Part shown: positions 8,244 through 16,989 of the stretch, piece by piece
Numbering within the stretch: position 1 is the first letter of the stretch
Layout: every line of letters begins with the position of its first letter
Assembly (NCBI GenBank): GCA_026989455.1
Contig: JALSJH010000089.1
Location: forward strand, 1 to 33,973
Direction of reading: 5' to 3'
DNA from: Chromatiales bacterium
GTDB taxonomy: Bacteria; Pseudomonadota; Gammaproteobacteria; RBG-16-57-12
DNA: 33,973 nucleotides
Translations under genes and position numbers: made by a program
The notes under the pieces: model-generated
What the model saw: only the letters and a program-made list of their open reading frames with translations
The model's database searches: none
Told to the model about the DNA's origin: nothing

Positions 8244-9173
8244 ATGAAAAACTCGACAACAATGCTGGGGGTAGCCTCATACCTCACACTGGCCATCATA
8301 CTCTTTTGGCTCTTCTCGACTCAGCCCTCCACACCACAACAACCTGTTGAGAGCTTACCGTTAGTTATAGAGGTGGACACCCCAAAAAAAGTGACCGAGC
8401 TCGCCGCTCTGCTGGTATCTCACGGGCTGGAGTGGCCACTGGAAAAACGGGAGATCCCGGCACTATTGATAAAGACACTGCCACAGGATATGCCTGAGAT
8501 TTACTCTAGCGAAGAGCGAAAGTCGATTTTCCTACGCACCTTGCTACCCATTGTATTACTGGAAAATCACCACATTGAAAAACAGCGGGTGATACTGGAA
8601 AAAATGGTTACCCAGCAGAGTGAATTTAACGGTCAACAGATAGCGTGGCTCGAAGAGCGGTTAAAACATTACCGCCTCTCCAATAAGGCAGATGAGCCAA
8701 AGCAGCTAGAGCAATTACTACAACGCCTCGACCAACTCCCGCCCTCACTCATGCTGGCACAAGGTGCCATTGAATCCGGCTGGGGAACCTCCCGCTTCGC
8801 GCTACAGGGCAACAGCCTTTTTGGTCAGTGGTCCTACTCAAAAAATAGCGGCTTGGTGCCCGAAGCCCGCAACCAAGGCGCCAAGCATGTCGTACGCAGC
8901 TTCGACAGCCTGCAAGCCTCAGTTCGCGCCTACATGCGCAATTTAAATACCCACTTAGCCTACAAAACATTACGTGAAATAAGGTCAACCATGCGAACCA
9001 AGCAACAACCACTCGACTCAATCGAACTTGCTGATGGGTTGCAAAGCTACTCACAACGAGGCGAAGCCTATGTGGAAGATGTAAAGCTGATCATTCGCAG
9101 CAACAAGCTAACTCAATACGACAATGTAGAGCTACTACAAGCAACTGCCAAGGTAGTTGCCTCTCGATTGTAG
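8244..9173 (+). CDS. Bax-like glucosaminidase, membrane-anchored peptidoglycan hydrolase
   Basis: The protein has 309 residues. Residues ~8-25 form a single hydrophobic anchor or uncleaved signal, so the rest should be periplasmic. Residues ~155-300 are a glucosaminidase domain of the Bax/FlgJ type (glycoside hydrolase family 73-like). The catalytic acid Glu177 is in AQGAIESGWGTSRFA, followed by NSLFGQWSY and the aromatic and Tyr segments near SYSQRGEAYVEDVK. The middle region (~70-150) is helical and unassigned. Members cleave the glycan strand of peptidoglycan. The ATG has only a weak ribosome binding site. The gene follows repeat copy 2 by 23 nt. No recognisable cell-wall operon surrounds it. 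Confidence 0.85.
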   Translation: MKNSTTMLGVASYLTLAIILFWLFSTQPSTPQQPVESLPLVIEVDTPKKVTELAALLVSHGLEWPLEKREIPALLIKTLPQDMPEIYSSEERKSIFLRTLLPIVLLENHHIEKQRVILEKMVTQQSEFNGQQIAWLEERLKHYRLSNKADEPKQLEQLLQRLDQLPPSLMLAQGAIESGWGTSRFALQGNSLFGQWSYSKNSGLVPEARNQGAKHVVRSFDSLQASVRAYMRNLNTHLAYKTLREIRSTMRTKQQPLDSIELADGLQSYSQRGEAYVEDVKLIIRSNKLTQYDNVELLQATAKVVASRL

Positions 9174-9383
9174 CTGCGAAACGGTAGTACCAGCCGCTAC
9201 CGCTGCATGAGAGATCTGGATTCAGCGGATACCACAGGCCATAGCATCGTTATGTTTTGTGCCCGCAGAACCCCCGGTGAAACCAAACGCCTGTGCATTT
9301 TTTCGTAAATTAATGAAATATTCAGGGTAGGTGGTAAACTTCCACACTGTAAAAAGGGAATTCTTTTTTGAAGGAAAAGAGAG

Positions 9384-10058
9384 ATGAAAATAACACCATT
9401 GATAATACTGGCCAGTGGGCTCTTGCTGACTCCATTGGTCACCTATGCCAGTGAAGCAAAAACACCCGACATCATCGACAGCATCAAGCCATTCGAAAAC
9501 TGTGAGCCTGCCTCACTTCATGCTCAACAGGTGCTAAGCAGAGTCACTCAGCTGATTGATTATCAAGGTGAAGAGATCACTCTCTGCCGCTCCCTCTCCA
9601 CTCCTTCCATCGCGGCCTGGAGCAAACTTGTGCGCATGGAAAAACACCCCTATGTTAATTGGAAAAAGCGCCCTATTACCGCCCCCTTCATAAGCTACAA
9701 CCCACACTATTTCGAACAACTTCACATCGCCCAGGGTGATGCGGTGATCTACGCGGTGCTGGCGCAACAAGTTGGACACCACATTAAAGAGCACACAAAC
9801 TTTCAAACGCCGTTGGCCGGACTCTCCCCAGAGCCTGAAAAAATAGTAGCTGCCGACTATTTTGTGGGCACTCTATTCGCCCGGTTGGAACTCAGTCACG
9901 AGCAGTTAGTACAAGCACAGCAGCGTTTTTTCAATCTAGCGGAGCAACCCTCTGCCAGCGTTTTAAAGCAGCGCCAAAGAGCGCTGCTCGATGGCTGGAG
10001 GAGAGCAGGCGGCGAGCCGTCAGCGCTACCAGACATTTCTCCACAACAACGCTGGTAG
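9384..10058 (+). CDS. Secreted zinc-metallopeptidase-like protein lacking the HE pair (predicted inactive)
   Basis: The 224-residue protein has a signal peptide (residues 1-22, cut after TYA). Residues 126-137 read LAQQVGHHIKEH, which lines up with the HExxH helix of neutral zinc peptidases (AHELGHH). The first His and catalytic Glu are replaced by Gln128-Gln129, while His132-His133 remain. The downstream segment EKIVAADYFVG (152-162) resembles the third-ligand helix (E-x-x-AD-x-FAG) of those enzymes. The fold seems kept but the active site lost, suggesting a binding or scaffold role. The ATG has a strong AAGGAAAAGAGAG leader. The next gene begins 2 nt after the stop. Assignment to a named family is uncertain; it could be an unrelated helical protein. 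Confidence 0.55.
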   Translation: MKITPLIILASGLLLTPLVTYASEAKTPDIIDSIKPFENCEPASLHAQQVLSRVTQLIDYQGEEITLCRSLSTPSIAAWSKLVRMEKHPYVNWKKRPITAPFISYNPHYFEQLHIAQGDAVIYAVLAQQVGHHIKEHTNFQTPLAGLSPEPEKIVAADYFVGTLFARLELSHEQLVQAQQRFFNLAEQPSASVLKQRQRALLDGWRRAGGEPSALPDISPQQRW

Positions 10059-10060
10059 CT

Positions 10061-11242
10061 ATGTTGAAGCCGTGGGATGTCATCATCATCGGTGCCGGTG
10101 CTTCCGGGTTAATGTGCGCCATCGAAGCGGGCAAGCGTGGCCAGCGGGTGCTGTTATTGGAAAAATCAAAAAAAGCGGGCAATAAAATCCGTATGTCTGG
10201 CGGTGGGCGCTGTAACTTTACTAACTATGGGGTCTCCGCAGAGAACTACCTAAGCGATAACCCCCACTTCTGTAAATCGGCCCTCTCACGCTTCAGCCAG
10301 TGGGATTTTTTAGCCTTGGTACAGCGCTACGACATCCCTTTTCATGAGCGAGATCATGGTCAGCTGTTTTGTAATGAGAGCGCTAAAGATATTTTAGAGA
10401 TGTTGCTGAGCGAGTGCCATCAAGTCGGGGTTGAAATTCGCTTAAGCAGTACGATTCAGAAAATAGAGCAGCACCCCGACCATTTTTGCATCGATAGCAA
10501 CCGGGAAACACTCCATTGCCAATCACTGGTTATCGCCACCGGTGGCTTATCGATCCCCACCACGGGTGCCAGTCCCTTTGGCTATCAGATAGCCGAGCAG
10601 TTTGCGATCCCCCTAAAACCCACCCGTGCGGGACTTGTACCCTTCACATGGCATGCCAATGATAAACAGCGCTTTGCCTGCTTATCGGGTATTGCTATCA
10701 ATAGTGTGGTGACCCATGCTCTTACCCAGTTTCGTGAAAGCCTGCTCTTTACCCACCGCGGCCTCAGTGGCCCGGCCATTCTGCAAATATCCAGCTACTG
10801 GCAAGCTGGCGAGCACATAGAGATTGATCTGTTACCCGACGTTGATCTGCTCACACACCTAAAACAGATGCAGCAGCAACACCCTCAACAACAGATCAAA
10901 ACAGTACTCAACCAACAACTGCCCAAACGACTTGTCAGCGCTTTTATCGACCAAACACTACTGGAGCAGCCATTAGCCAATAGTCGTTTTGAGCAATTTG
11001 CGATGATTGTGGAACAATTCAAGCAGTGGCGCGTCAAACCTGCGGGTACTGAGGGTTACCGCACCGCTGAGGTCACACTGGGCGGGGTGGATACCGATGC
11101 CATCTCCTCCCGAACCCTGGAAGCAAAAAATAGCCGGGGACTCTATTTTATTGGTGAAGTATTGGATGTTACCGGTGAGCTAGGGGGGTATAATTTTCAA
11201 TGGGCCTGGGCTTCAGGCTGGTGTGCGGGGCAGTATGTATAA
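10061..11242 (+). CDS. YhiN/BaiN-type NAD(P)/FAD-dependent oxidoreductase (HI0933-like)
   Basis: This 393-residue flavoprotein has the dinucleotide-binding motif GAGASG at residues 11-16, then EKSKKAGNKIRMSGGGRCNFTN, the signature of the HI0933/YhiN family. The C-terminal FAD motif region (LYFIGEVLDVTGELGGYN) is also complete. Related enzymes include the bile-acid-reducing BaiN of gut clostridia, but the physiological substrate of proteobacterial members is unknown. The start follows the previous stop by 2 nt. The next gene starts inside its last codons, so these two or three genes are translationally linked. Confidence 0.88.
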   Translation: MLKPWDVIIIGAGASGLMCAIEAGKRGQRVLLLEKSKKAGNKIRMSGGGRCNFTNYGVSAENYLSDNPHFCKSALSRFSQWDFLALVQRYDIPFHERDHGQLFCNESAKDILEMLLSECHQVGVEIRLSSTIQKIEQHPDHFCIDSNRETLHCQSLVIATGGLSIPTTGASPFGYQIAEQFAIPLKPTRAGLVPFTWHANDKQRFACLSGIAINSVVTHALTQFRESLLFTHRGLSGPAILQISSYWQAGEHIEIDLLPDVDLLTHLKQMQQQHPQQQIKTVLNQQLPKRLVSAFIDQTLLEQPLANSRFEQFAMIVEQFKQWRVKPAGTEGYRTAEVTLGGVDTDAISSRTLEAKNSRGLYFIGEVLDVTGELGGYNFQWAWASGWCAGQYV

Positions 11243-11747
11243 AACCATTATTTTCATACTCAGCCTACTAATCAGCACACCACTGCTGGCGTTTGAAATA
11301 GAGATCACACCGGAGCAGATACAGCAGGTGGCAGAAAAACAGTTTCCGATCAAAAAGCAGGCACTGTTTGTCCAGATTGAACTGAGCAATCCTAAAATAA
11401 CCCTCGCGGGCCAGCGCCTCACTTTGGCGATGCAGATTGCCGCCTACTACCCCAACCAGACCATGAGCCAAGGCACCACGGTGGTCGATGGCAAGCTGGG
11501 GTATAACGAAAAGAGTGGTGAGTTCCTACTGATTCAACCCAGAGTACAAGAAGTCACTATAGAGGGACTTGCTTCACAACATAACGAGTGGCTAAGAGAT
11601 ATTATCTCACCACTGGTTGCACAGTCGGTAACAGCGGTTGTACTCTACCGCCTGGATGAAAAGCAGTTTGGTGATCGCATGACCAAAAACAGCCTTAAAA
11701 GCATCACTATTCGAAATGGCATTTTGTACGCGGAGATAGCGTGGTGA
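11235..11747 (+). CDS. DUF1439 (YceB-like) periplasmic protein
   Basis: The 170-residue protein has a signal peptide (residues 1-18, ending LLAF). The mature part matches the YceB/DUF1439 pattern: an opening helix EITPEQIQQVAEKQFPIKKQ, then alternating beta strands with NPKITLAGQRLTLAMQI and a C-terminal ITIRNGILYAEI. E. coli YceB is a lipoprotein with a lipid-binding-like fold, but here no lipobox cysteine is visible, so this one should be soluble. I chose the ATG at 11235 because the signal peptide starts there; a GTG at 11223 would add only four residues. It overlaps the flavoprotein gene by 8 nt. Confidence 0.75.
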   Translation: MYKTIIFILSLLISTPLLAFEIEITPEQIQQVAEKQFPIKKQALFVQIELSNPKITLAGQRLTLAMQIAAYYPNQTMSQGTTVVDGKLGYNEKSGEFLLIQPRVQEVTIEGLASQHNEWLRDIISPLVAQSVTAVVLYRLDEKQFGDRMTKNSLKSITIRNGILYAEIAW

Positions 11748-11832
11748 GTGAAATAGAGAGTGGGCGTTCCATTCCTCTCCCCACACGATTAAACTTAACC
11801 CACAATTTTTTCACCAAAAGAATGGATTATTT

Positions 11833-13413
11833 GTGAAAAGACAACTACACCATCTAATCACCCACACCGCCGACGCTCTCCCCGCCAATATAGCGGTTAA
11901 ACATAAGCAGAGAAGTGTTGATTACCACACGCTGGCTGCTCACATTACCGAAGCGGCTGCGGGCTACCAGCAACTGGGGCTGGAGAGATCTGAGCGCGTC
12001 GCTATCTATCTACCCAAGCTCATCGAAACCGTGGTCGCCAGTTTTGCCACCAGCTATGCCGATGGGGTAATGGTGTCGGTTAATCCGATACTTAAACCTG
12101 AGCAGGTCAAATATATACTGAACGATTGCAATGCCCGAATTCTGGTGACCTCCAGCCAAAAAGCGGCACAACTCAAAGAGGTGCTCGCCCAGTGCCATGA
12201 CCTCCACACACTGATTATCGTGGACGATAAAACATTAAATTTTGCGCCACCGCCCCACTTTACAACAATGGGCTGGAACACTTTTACCCGCCTCAGCAGT
12301 AACACGCCACACAACCAGAACATCGACAGCGATATGGCGGCCATTCTCTACACCTCGGGGAGTACCGGCAAACCGAAAGGGGTTGTGCTCTCCCATCGCA
12401 ACCTCATCGCGGGTGCGGAAAGTGTTGCCAGCTACCTGAATAATCGACAGAGTGATAAAATTCTGGCGCTGCTGCCCTTTAGTTTTGACTACGGCTTTAG
12501 TCAACTAACCAGTGCCTTTATCAGTGGTGCACAAGTACACCTTCTCGACTACCTGCTGCCACGGGAGGTACTAAATCTCATCGCTCAAGAGCAGATTACT
12601 GGGCTGGCAGCCGTTCCCACACTTTGGAGCCAGCTTGTAGAGCTAAATTGGCACCCTCAGATCAAACAGTGCCTGCGCTATATCACTAACTCCGGCGGCG
12701 CGATGCCGGCAACCACCCTACAAGAATTGCGTAATCAGCTACCTGAAACCGAGCTCTATTTGATGTATGGCCTGACGGAGGCTTTTCGCTCAACCTACCT
12801 ACCGCCGGATCAACTTGACCTAAAGCCCGGTTCAATCGGTAAAGCCATTCCAAATGCAGAGGTGATGGTGCTCAGGGAAGATGGTAGCCTCTGCGCTGCG
12901 GGTGAACCCGGCGAGCTGGTTCACCGAGGGGCGCTGGTTGCGCTCGGTTACTGGAACAACCCGGAGAAGACAGCCAAACGCTTCAAGCCTGTTCCATCTC
13001 ACCATGGTGGCTGTATGCCCGCTGAAATTGCCGTCTGGTCAGGAGACAAGGTATACCGTGATGAAGAGGGCTACCACTACTTTATCGGGCGGGAGGATGA
13101 GATGATAAAAACCTCAGGTTATCGTGTAAGCCCAACCGAAGTAGAAGAGGTGCTCTATGAGAGCGGGCTAGTCAAGCAAGGGGTTGCCTTCGGTGTTCCA
13201 CACCCGGTAATGGGGCAGGCAATCCTTGCCGTTGTCACCCTGCGTGAAGGGGAAGAGGGTAAATTGCTGCAGCGATACTGCAAACAATTCCTACCTACCT
13301 TTATGCAGCCGCAAATTATTATTAAAAAGGGGCCGCTGCCACATAATCCCAATGGAAAGATTGATCGCGCCGGGATTTTCAGAGGGTATCAAGATTACTA
13401 TCTAACAGAGTAA
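11833..13413 (+). CDS. Acyl-CoA ligase (AMP-forming), exosortase-A-system type
   Basis: The 526-residue adenylate-forming enzyme has the P-loop-like motif ILYTSGSTGKPKGV at residues 171-184, the motif YGLTEAFRSTYLPP, the hinge GREDEMIKTSGYRVSP and a C-terminal NGKIDR lysine. All core catalytic motifs are intact. The wording of the sequence (VLSHRNLIAGA, LPFSFDYGFSQL, NSGGAMP, GALVALGYWNNPEKTAKRF) closely follows the TIGR03098 ligases that normally sit in EPS/exosortase-A (PEP-CTERM) loci. No exosortase, PEP-CTERM protein or carrier protein is visible here. The start is GTG with a poor ribosome binding site. The next gene is a hexapeptide acyltransferase, so the pair may activate and transfer an acyl or amino-acid group onto a glycan. 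Confidence 0.85.
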   Translation: MKRQLHHLITHTADALPANIAVKHKQRSVDYHTLAAHITEAAAGYQQLGLERSERVAIYLPKLIETVVASFATSYADGVMVSVNPILKPEQVKYILNDCNARILVTSSQKAAQLKEVLAQCHDLHTLIIVDDKTLNFAPPPHFTTMGWNTFTRLSSNTPHNQNIDSDMAAILYTSGSTGKPKGVVLSHRNLIAGAESVASYLNNRQSDKILALLPFSFDYGFSQLTSAFISGAQVHLLDYLLPREVLNLIAQEQITGLAAVPTLWSQLVELNWHPQIKQCLRYITNSGGAMPATTLQELRNQLPETELYLMYGLTEAFRSTYLPPDQLDLKPGSIGKAIPNAEVMVLREDGSLCAAGEPGELVHRGALVALGYWNNPEKTAKRFKPVPSHHGGCMPAEIAVWSGDKVYRDEEGYHYFIGREDEMIKTSGYRVSPTEVEEVLYESGLVKQGVAFGVPHPVMGQAILAVVTLREGEEGKLLQRYCKQFLPTFMQPQIIIKKGPLPHNPNGKIDRAGIFRGYQDYYLTE

Positions 13414-13483
13414 AAATTGGCGTAACGACTCAACCTCCTACTAAAAAAAGAGGCTTAATAGCAAAAATAACAAGGAAATAACA

Positions 13484-14056
13484 GTGAAGTCACTACTAAA
13501 ACGGATAGCTGAAATAGTCAGCTTTCTGTTACTTATTCCGATTTTGGTTTTAGTTCTCCTGGAAAGGAAGCTACTGCCTAACTCACACACCATTTATACT
13601 ATTTTCGCACAATGCATGGCCACTATTCCGGGCATCATCGGCGACTACCTACGCCGTATTTTTTATCGATTTGCCATAAAAGAGTGCGGCGCGGACTTCA
13701 CCATCAGCTTCGGCTCATTCTTCTCCCACCGTGAAGCCTCAGTGGGCGACCGGGTCTATATCGGCTCTGGCTGCATCGTGGGAAGAGTAGCCATTGAAAA
13801 TGATGTACTGATAGCCAGCAAGGTCAGCATTCCCAGTGGCCGCCACCAGCACCAAATGAGCTGTTCACAGGGTGCCTCCAGAGAGGTTAATTATGAACAG
13901 CTCACGATTGGCCAAGGGGCATGGATTGGTGAAGGAGCCATGATACTGGCCAGTGTCGGTGAAAAATCAGTGGTCGGCGCGGGCAGCGTATTGGTGAAGT
14001 CAATCGATGCCAACGTGACCGTGGTTGGCAACCCCGCCAGAGAGATCTCAAAGTAA
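13484..14056 (+). CDS. Hexapeptide-repeat (left-handed beta-helix) acyltransferase with N-terminal membrane helix
   Basis: The 190-residue protein starts with GTG after a clear AAGGAA site 6 nt upstream. Residues ~8-28 form a hydrophobic helix (ISFLLL-type segment), unusual for soluble CatB/Maa-type enzymes. Residues ~72-185 show the hexapeptide pattern of left-handed beta-helix transferases, with runs such as ASVGDRVYIGSG, AIENDVLIASK, LTIGQGAWIGEGA and VVGAGSVLVKSI, ending VVGNPAREI. The SGRHQHQ segment could hold the catalytic His. It probably acylates a sugar on or near the membrane. It lies 70 nt after the acyl-CoA ligase on the same strand and converges on uppP with 5 nt between stops. 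Confidence 0.8.
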   Translation: MKSLLKRIAEIVSFLLLIPILVLVLLERKLLPNSHTIYTIFAQCMATIPGIIGDYLRRIFYRFAIKECGADFTISFGSFFSHREASVGDRVYIGSGCIVGRVAIENDVLIASKVSIPSGRHQHQMSCSQGASREVNYEQLTIGQGAWIGEGAMILASVGEKSVVGAGSVLVKSIDANVTVVGNPAREISK

Positions 14057-14061
14057 CAGGG

Positions 14062-14859
14062 TCAGCTGAACATCCACAACAAGATAACACCCAGCACCAG
14101 CCGATAGATAACAAACGGCAGCATCCCCACCCGCTCCACCAGTTGCAGGAAAAAGTGAATACAGAGATAGGCGGTTAATGCCGAAAAGAGCACACCTAGG
14201 GCGATGGCGTTCCAGTCAACTGGCAGCGCACTCTCCAGCAGCTCTTTTCCTTTCAGACCACCGGCGGCCATAATTAACGGAATCGAGAGCAGAAAAGAGA
14301 AGCGGGCCGAGGCGACTCGCGTCATACCCAACATCAACCCGGCGGTCATGGTAATACCGGAGCGTGAGGTACCGGGAATCAGCGCCAGCGCCTGAGCAAA
14401 TCCGATAAAAACAACCCCACCCCAGCTCAACTCATATTCGGTTTTGCGCCCTTTGGCAAAATGGTCAGCCGCCCACAACAGCAAACCAAAGCCAATGGTG
14501 GCCCAAGCGATAATAATCGGCGAACGCAGGTAAAGTTCAATGATATCGTTAAGAAAAAAACCGATTAACCCAGCGGGAATAGTCCCTACCGCCACTGCCC
14601 AAGCAAGGCGACTCTCGCCAACACTCTCTCGTTTTACCACCGAAAGTGTCCAGTCGCGGATCAACACCCGTAGCTCCTGGCGAAAATAAACCACTACCGC
14701 ACACAGTGCGCCCACATGTACCGCCACATCGAAGGCGAGCCCCTGATCCGGCCAATCGAAAATAGTCGGCAATAAAATGAGATGTGCCGAGCTGGAGATA
14801 GGCAAAAACTCCGTTATGCCTTGAATCACCGCCAGCCAGAATGCCTGTAATAAATCCAT
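14062..14859 (-). CDS. uppP: Undecaprenyl-diphosphatase UppP (BacA)
   Basis: The 265-residue polytopic membrane protein recycles the lipid carrier by dephosphorylating undecaprenyl diphosphate. Both family signatures are present: QGITEFLPISSSAHL (residues 13-27, with Glu17 and His26) and PGTSRSG (162-168, with Arg166). The length matches the family (E. coli 273). The ATG has an AGGATTTAGG leader. The gene is followed on the opposite strand by the acyltransferase gene with only 5 nt between stops, and no terminator hairpin was found there. Confidence 0.95.
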   Translation of the reverse strand: MDLLQAFWLAVIQGITEFLPISSSAHLILLPTIFDWPDQGLAFDVAVHVGALCAVVVYFRQELRVLIRDWTLSVVKRESVGESRLAWAVAVGTIPAGLIGFFLNDIIELYLRSPIIIAWATIGFGLLLWAADHFAKGRKTEYELSWGGVVFIGFAQALALIPGTSRSGITMTAGLMLGMTRVASARFSFLLSIPLIMAAGGLKGKELLESALPVDWNAIALGVLFSALTAYLCIHFFLQLVERVGMLPFVIYRLVLGVILLWMFS

Positions 14860-14901
14860 AACCTAAATCCTAATATCTTCTCTTGGGTATTTCATGAGTT
14901 A

Positions 14902-16098
14902 CTAAAGCCGCCCCCGCTGATCATTCATCATAAATCCTTGCAGCGGCAATGCTAACCCCTTTTGCAGGGCGATCACTTTAAACAGCTCTCCCATCTCATT
15001 GGGCATGGTCAGTTTTCTTACCTGCTGGGCAATCAACATCTGCTGCTTGATATCATCAGGATCATTATCCGCCAATCGTTCGGTGAGGCCTAGCGACATC
15101 AAAAAATAGGCTTGTGAGGTAAAACCACTCACATCAAAACCGGCACGGTGTGCCTCTTCAGCAACCTGCGTAAAATCAACATGGGCAGTAATATCTTGCA
15201 GACCGAGCAGGATCAGTGGATCAGCGTGGCTGCGATGCCGGTAGTGACACATCAAGCTGCCGCCACTGCGTTGCGGGTGGTAGAACTCATGCTGAGGATA
15301 ACCATAATCAACCAAAAATACCGCCGCCTCTCCCAGTGCGCTTGCCATCGATTGTAACCATGGGCCAACCGCCGCGTTATATTCCGAGCGGTATCCATCA
15401 GGCCGTTGTTTCGCCAGCTCAGCCAGCGTGCCAACCTTGGACAAATCCTCACCTGTTTCACTCAAGGCGTAAGTGAGCCCTTGCTCACCCAGCACCACTT
15501 TGACCTCTTGCAGCCCCTCGCCTTGCACCTCAAACAGATTAACCGGCATCGCATCCAGCACTTCGTTAGCGAATACCACGCCGTTAATCGGCACTTCAGG
15601 CAGCGCATCCAGCCAGACCACCCGCTCTGATAACTGTGGTAAATTTTCACGCAGCCGCTGCTGCTGTCGCTGCCGTAAGTCCGCACTCAACTCTATAATG
15701 TAATAGTGGTCTGGCAGGCAATCGATTCGCGCCAGCTCACGCATAATTTCTAGCGCCATCACACCACTACCGGCACCGTACTCAAGAATATCGCCACCAT
15801 CCAACGCGCGCAAAACCTGTGCCGCCTGATGGGCTAGGCAGTGTGAAAAGAGGGGGGAAATTTCAGGCGCAGTAACAAAGTCACCCGCTTCGCCAAATTT
15901 TTGCGCCCCAGCTGTATAATAACCGAGACCCGGAGCATACAGCGCTAGCGCCATAAAGCGAGCAAAGCTTATACTACCGCCCTCGGTCTCAATTTCATCG
16001 GCAATCTGTTCAAACAGCGCTCGGCTATGGGCCTGGGCAAAGGCATCGGGTACCGGTAGTTGGCTGCACTGCGCCGCCACGTCACGAAATTGTTTCAT
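14902..16098 (-). CDS. MidA/NDUFAF7-like SAM-dependent methyltransferase (DUF185)
   Basis: The 398-residue protein carries the family opening SISFARFMALALYAPGLGYY, the segment KFGEAGDFVTAPEISPLF and the SAM-binding motif ILEYGAGSG (residues 104-112), then ANEVLDAMPV and VDYGY. The mitochondrial homologue NDUFAF7 dimethylates an arginine on a complex I subunit; the bacterial target is not established. The ATG lies 60 nt from the divergent pteridine reductase start. It is followed by uppP at 42 nt, so the two may share a transcript. Confidence 0.88.
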   Translation of the reverse strand: MKQFRDVAAQCSQLPVPDAFAQAHSRALFEQIADEIETEGGSISFARFMALALYAPGLGYYTAGAQKFGEAGDFVTAPEISPLFSHCLAHQAAQVLRALDGGDILEYGAGSGVMALEIMRELARIDCLPDHYYIIELSADLRQRQQQRLRENLPQLSERVVWLDALPEVPINGVVFANEVLDAMPVNLFEVQGEGLQEVKVVLGEQGLTYALSETGEDLSKVGTLAELAKQRPDGYRSEYNAAVGPWLQSMASALGEAAVFLVDYGYPQHEFYHPQRSGGSLMCHYRHRSHADPLILLGLQDITAHVDFTQVAEEAHRAGFDVSGFTSQAYFLMSLGLTERLADNDPDDIKQQMLIAQQVRKLTMPNEMGELFKVIALQKGLALPLQGFMMNDQRGRL

Positions 16099-16158
16099 AC
16101 CGTTTATTCGCTCTTAAAACACGTTAAGATTAAAATTAAATGAGAAAAGGGGCTAACG

Positions 16159-16917
16159 ATGGCGAAGGATACCACACCGAAAGCAGTGCGTAAGGTTGCA
16201 ATCATCACCGGTGCAGCCCATCGAATTGGCGCTTCGATTACACAGAAGCTGCATCAATCGGGCATGAACGTGGTGCTGCACTACCGTCACTCCCACCAAG
16301 AAGCCCAGTGCCTCTGTGACGACCTCAACGCCATCCGTCCTCACTCCGCAGCAGCCTTACAAGCCGACCTACACCACCAAGAGAGCCTGTCGCCACTCAT
16401 CGAAAAATCGCAACGGCAGTGGGGACGACTGGATCTACTGGTCAACAACGCCTCCAGCTTTTATCCAACTGAGGTGGCCGATGTTACTGAAGAAATTTGG
16501 AATGAGTTGCTGGGTTCAAACCTCAAGGCACCCTTTTTTCTCTCACAAGCCGCCGCACCCCACCTTAAAAAGCAGCGGGGATCGATTGTAAACATTGTCG
16601 ATATCCACGCTGAGCGCCCGCTCAAAAACCACCCGCTCTACTCAATCGCCAAAGCAGGCCTGGTGATGATGACAAAATCCCTCGCGTGTGAACTAGGCCC
16701 GGAAATTCGCGTCAATGGGGTAGCTCCTGGTGCTATCCTATGGCCGGATCACGATATGGATGATGAGACGCGGGCGCGTATCATTTCGCGCACGTTTCTC
16801 CAGCGTCAGGGGGAGGCCGATAATATTGCCGAGGCAGTGCTGTTTTTAGCCCGCAGCGCGCCCTACACTACCGGTCACATACTCACCGTAGATGGTGGTC
16901 GCTCTTTAAACAGCTAG
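16159..16917 (+). CDS. Pteridine reductase (short-chain dehydrogenase/reductase, FolM/PTR1-like)
   Basis: The 252-residue SDR has TGAAHRIG at residues 17-24, where the Arg instead of the usual Gly-x-x-x-Gly spacing residue is the pteridine-reductase signature for NADPH. It also has NNAS at the active-site strand and the catalytic Tyr161-x-x-x-Lys165. The C-terminal region reads VNGVAPGAILWPD. It likely reduces dihydropterins or dihydrofolate. folK and folB follow within 1.3 kb on the other strand, which supports a folate or pterin role. Its start is divergent from the MidA-like gene. Confidence 0.88.
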   Translation: MAKDTTPKAVRKVAIITGAAHRIGASITQKLHQSGMNVVLHYRHSHQEAQCLCDDLNAIRPHSAAALQADLHHQESLSPLIEKSQRQWGRLDLLVNNASSFYPTEVADVTEEIWNELLGSNLKAPFFLSQAAAPHLKKQRGSIVNIVDIHAERPLKNHPLYSIAKAGLVMMTKSLACELGPEIRVNGVAPGAILWPDHDMDDETRARIISRTFLQRQGEADNIAEAVLFLARSAPYTTGHILTVDGGRSLNS

Positions 16918-16989
16918 CTATGTTTTTTGAGGAAAATAGTGCCATAATCAGTGTGGTATCTGCTCTCACAGAATAAAGGTCAAAAAGCC

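Noticed and set aside
9182-9202. Hairpin CGGTAG/CTACCG after the Bax-like gene as a terminator
   Set aside because: The stem is only 6 bp and no T-tract follows it.
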